Positions 63,396 through 64,000 of a stretch of DNA of 64,000 nucleotides are shown piece by piece. The translations under genes and the position numbers were made by a program. The stretch comes from Polluticaenibacter yanchengensis (GTDB lineage: Bacteria; Bacteroidota; Bacteroidia; Chitinophagales; Chitinophagaceae). Position 1 is the first letter of the stretch. Each line of letters begins with the position of its first letter. The notes beneath the pieces were generated by a model that did no database searches, was not told where the DNA came from, and was given only the letters and a program-made list of their open reading frames with translations. Location of the stretch: positions 310,001 through 374,000 of the forward strand of contig JAQGEF010000001.1 of NCBI GenBank assembly GCA_027854065.1, given 5' to 3'.

Positions 63396-64000
63396 TTATA
63401 TAAACTGTGACCAGGATGACTGTTCCTGGTAGTGAATGATCGGTTCTGCATTATTGAACTGACAAAGATCTGATAATAGCTTTTTAATGTCCATTTCCAT
63501 ATGTTTTGTACAGTTCTGAAAGAGGTCTTCTCTATAACCTTTGTCCACCATATTTGCTACATATTGAAGGCAGATAAGGCGTGCGAGTATTTTGCCTAAT
63601 ACCACTAACTGCCTTTGTACTAAAATGTCATTTAAGCTGAAATCCAGGTGGGTCTTGAATTGTGAAATGATGGCGTTGCAATATCCTGCCTGACTGAGGC
63701 ACTGATAAAGGTTTGTTTCTTTCGTTTTTTTCATCTGCTTGGTTATCATTTCAGCGATCTGGGTGTAGAGCATTTCGTTGGAGCCTTCAAAGATCTGGAA
63801 CGGTCTGCTGTCTACAATGCCCCTGCCGGCAATATGATCTATTTTATAACCGCTGGAACCGGAAAGCTGTACACAGATCTGTGCGGACTCCTGCATTAAA
63901 TCGGTAACCAGTGCTTTCATGCTGTTGGCTTCCAGCCCTTGTACTGAAAGGTCGTGCTCGATGCCACTAATGGAGGCACTGCGGGCACACATGCCTGAAC
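63396..64000 (-). CDS. Acyl-CoA dehydrogenase, C-terminal part (partial)
   Basis: The minus-strand frame is open to the window edge, so the N-terminus is missing; the Met at 63992 is internal. The visible ~200 residues include LMQESAQICVQLSGSSGYKIDHIAGRGIVDSRPFQIFEGSNEM, which matches the C-terminal helical domain of acyl-CoA dehydrogenases (GG.GY ... R..RD.....IFEGTNEI). The usual RD is replaced by VDSRPF here. The first step of beta-oxidation is the likely role; the chain-length specificity is unknown. Confidence 0.75.
   Translation of the reverse strand, partial: SGMCARSASISGIEHDLSVQGLEANSMKALVTDLMQESAQICVQLSGSSGYKIDHIAGRGIVDSRPFQIFEGSNEMLYTQIAEMITKQMKKTKETNLYQCLSQAGYCNAIISQFKTHLDFSLNDILVQRQLVVLGKILARLICLQYVANMVDKGYREDLFQNCTKHMEMDIKKLLSDLCQFNNAEPIIHYQEQSSWSQFI

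Noticed and set aside
1..64000. tRNA, rRNA, CRISPR array, transposase, integrase or phage genes
   Set aside because: I looked for T-loop GGTTC-type signatures, regularly spaced direct repeats and DDE or integrase motifs in all gaps and frames given, and saw none. The dispersed repeats are irregularly spaced and not CRISPR-like.

Overview
The window looks like chromosomal DNA of a Bacteroidota bacterium, most likely a member of Chitinophagaceae. The evidence is a gliding-motility/type IX secretion C-terminal domain, a TPR-containing histidine kinase with a LytTR regulator, an ECF sigma/anti-sigma/beta-barrel operon, low GC content, and promoters of the Bacteroidota type (TTTG about 19 bp upstream of TAnnTTTG). 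I see no rRNA, tRNA, CRISPR array, transposase or prophage. The species cannot be named from the sequence alone.

Layout. 0-0.2 kb: 3' end of anmK. 0.7-4 kb: a secreted T9SS-type surface protein and a glycerophosphodiester phosphodiesterase. 4.5-7.2 kb: a LytTR regulator and TPR/HisKA kinase operon. 7.4-10.3 kb: two tandem paralogous secreted proteins. 10.5-12.5 kb: a luciferase-like flavoenzyme, an orphan barstar and a small secreted protein. 12.7-17.6 kb: five oxidoreductases, three forward (two SDRs around a zinc dehydrogenase, probably sugar-acid metabolism) and two reverse (zinc alcohol dehydrogenase and old yellow enzyme). 17.8-24 kb: a TonB-like protein, a membrane-protein pair, yajQ, aat and lpdA. 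24.6-30.3 kb: the ECF sigma, anti-sigma, adhesin-like and beta-barrel operon. 30.5-31.5 kb: an SlyD-type FKBP and a DUF4258 protein.

31.7-42.6 kb is a complete assimilatory sulfate-to-cysteine locus on the minus strand: cysH, cysD, cysN, cysE, cysK, cobA, cysJ, cysI and a precorrin-2 dehydrogenase. Sulfate is activated to APS by CysDN, reduced by a [4Fe-4S]-type CysH, then reduced to sulfide by CysJI. CobA and the dehydrogenase supply siroheme for CysI, and CysE with CysK makes cysteine. Upstream of cysH I find what looks like a classical cysteine transcription attenuator: a promoter, a 12-codon leader peptide MVCMCCSEQRSL, and a terminator whose 5' arm can pair alternatively with the leader. 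This is the most interesting signal in the window.

43-50 kb: hemJ, a PolX with a degenerate polymerase site, a histone H1-like repeat protein, a LytS/LytR/LiaF-like envelope-stress operon, and two tRNA U34 modification genes (mnmD, trhO). 51.5-54.8 kb: a stress-type group (DUF421, DUF4142, a membrane protein, a PNPOx-like protein, a PfpI protease-like protein). 55-57.7 kb: ATP-dependent DNA ligase with its partner nuclease. 58.8-62.8 kb: a shortened KdpD/KdpE pair, preceded by a 35-residue membrane peptide and followed by the potassium transporter Kup. The right edge cuts an acyl-CoA dehydrogenase. Intergenic regions carry at least two dispersed structured repeat families and a short palindromic repeat.
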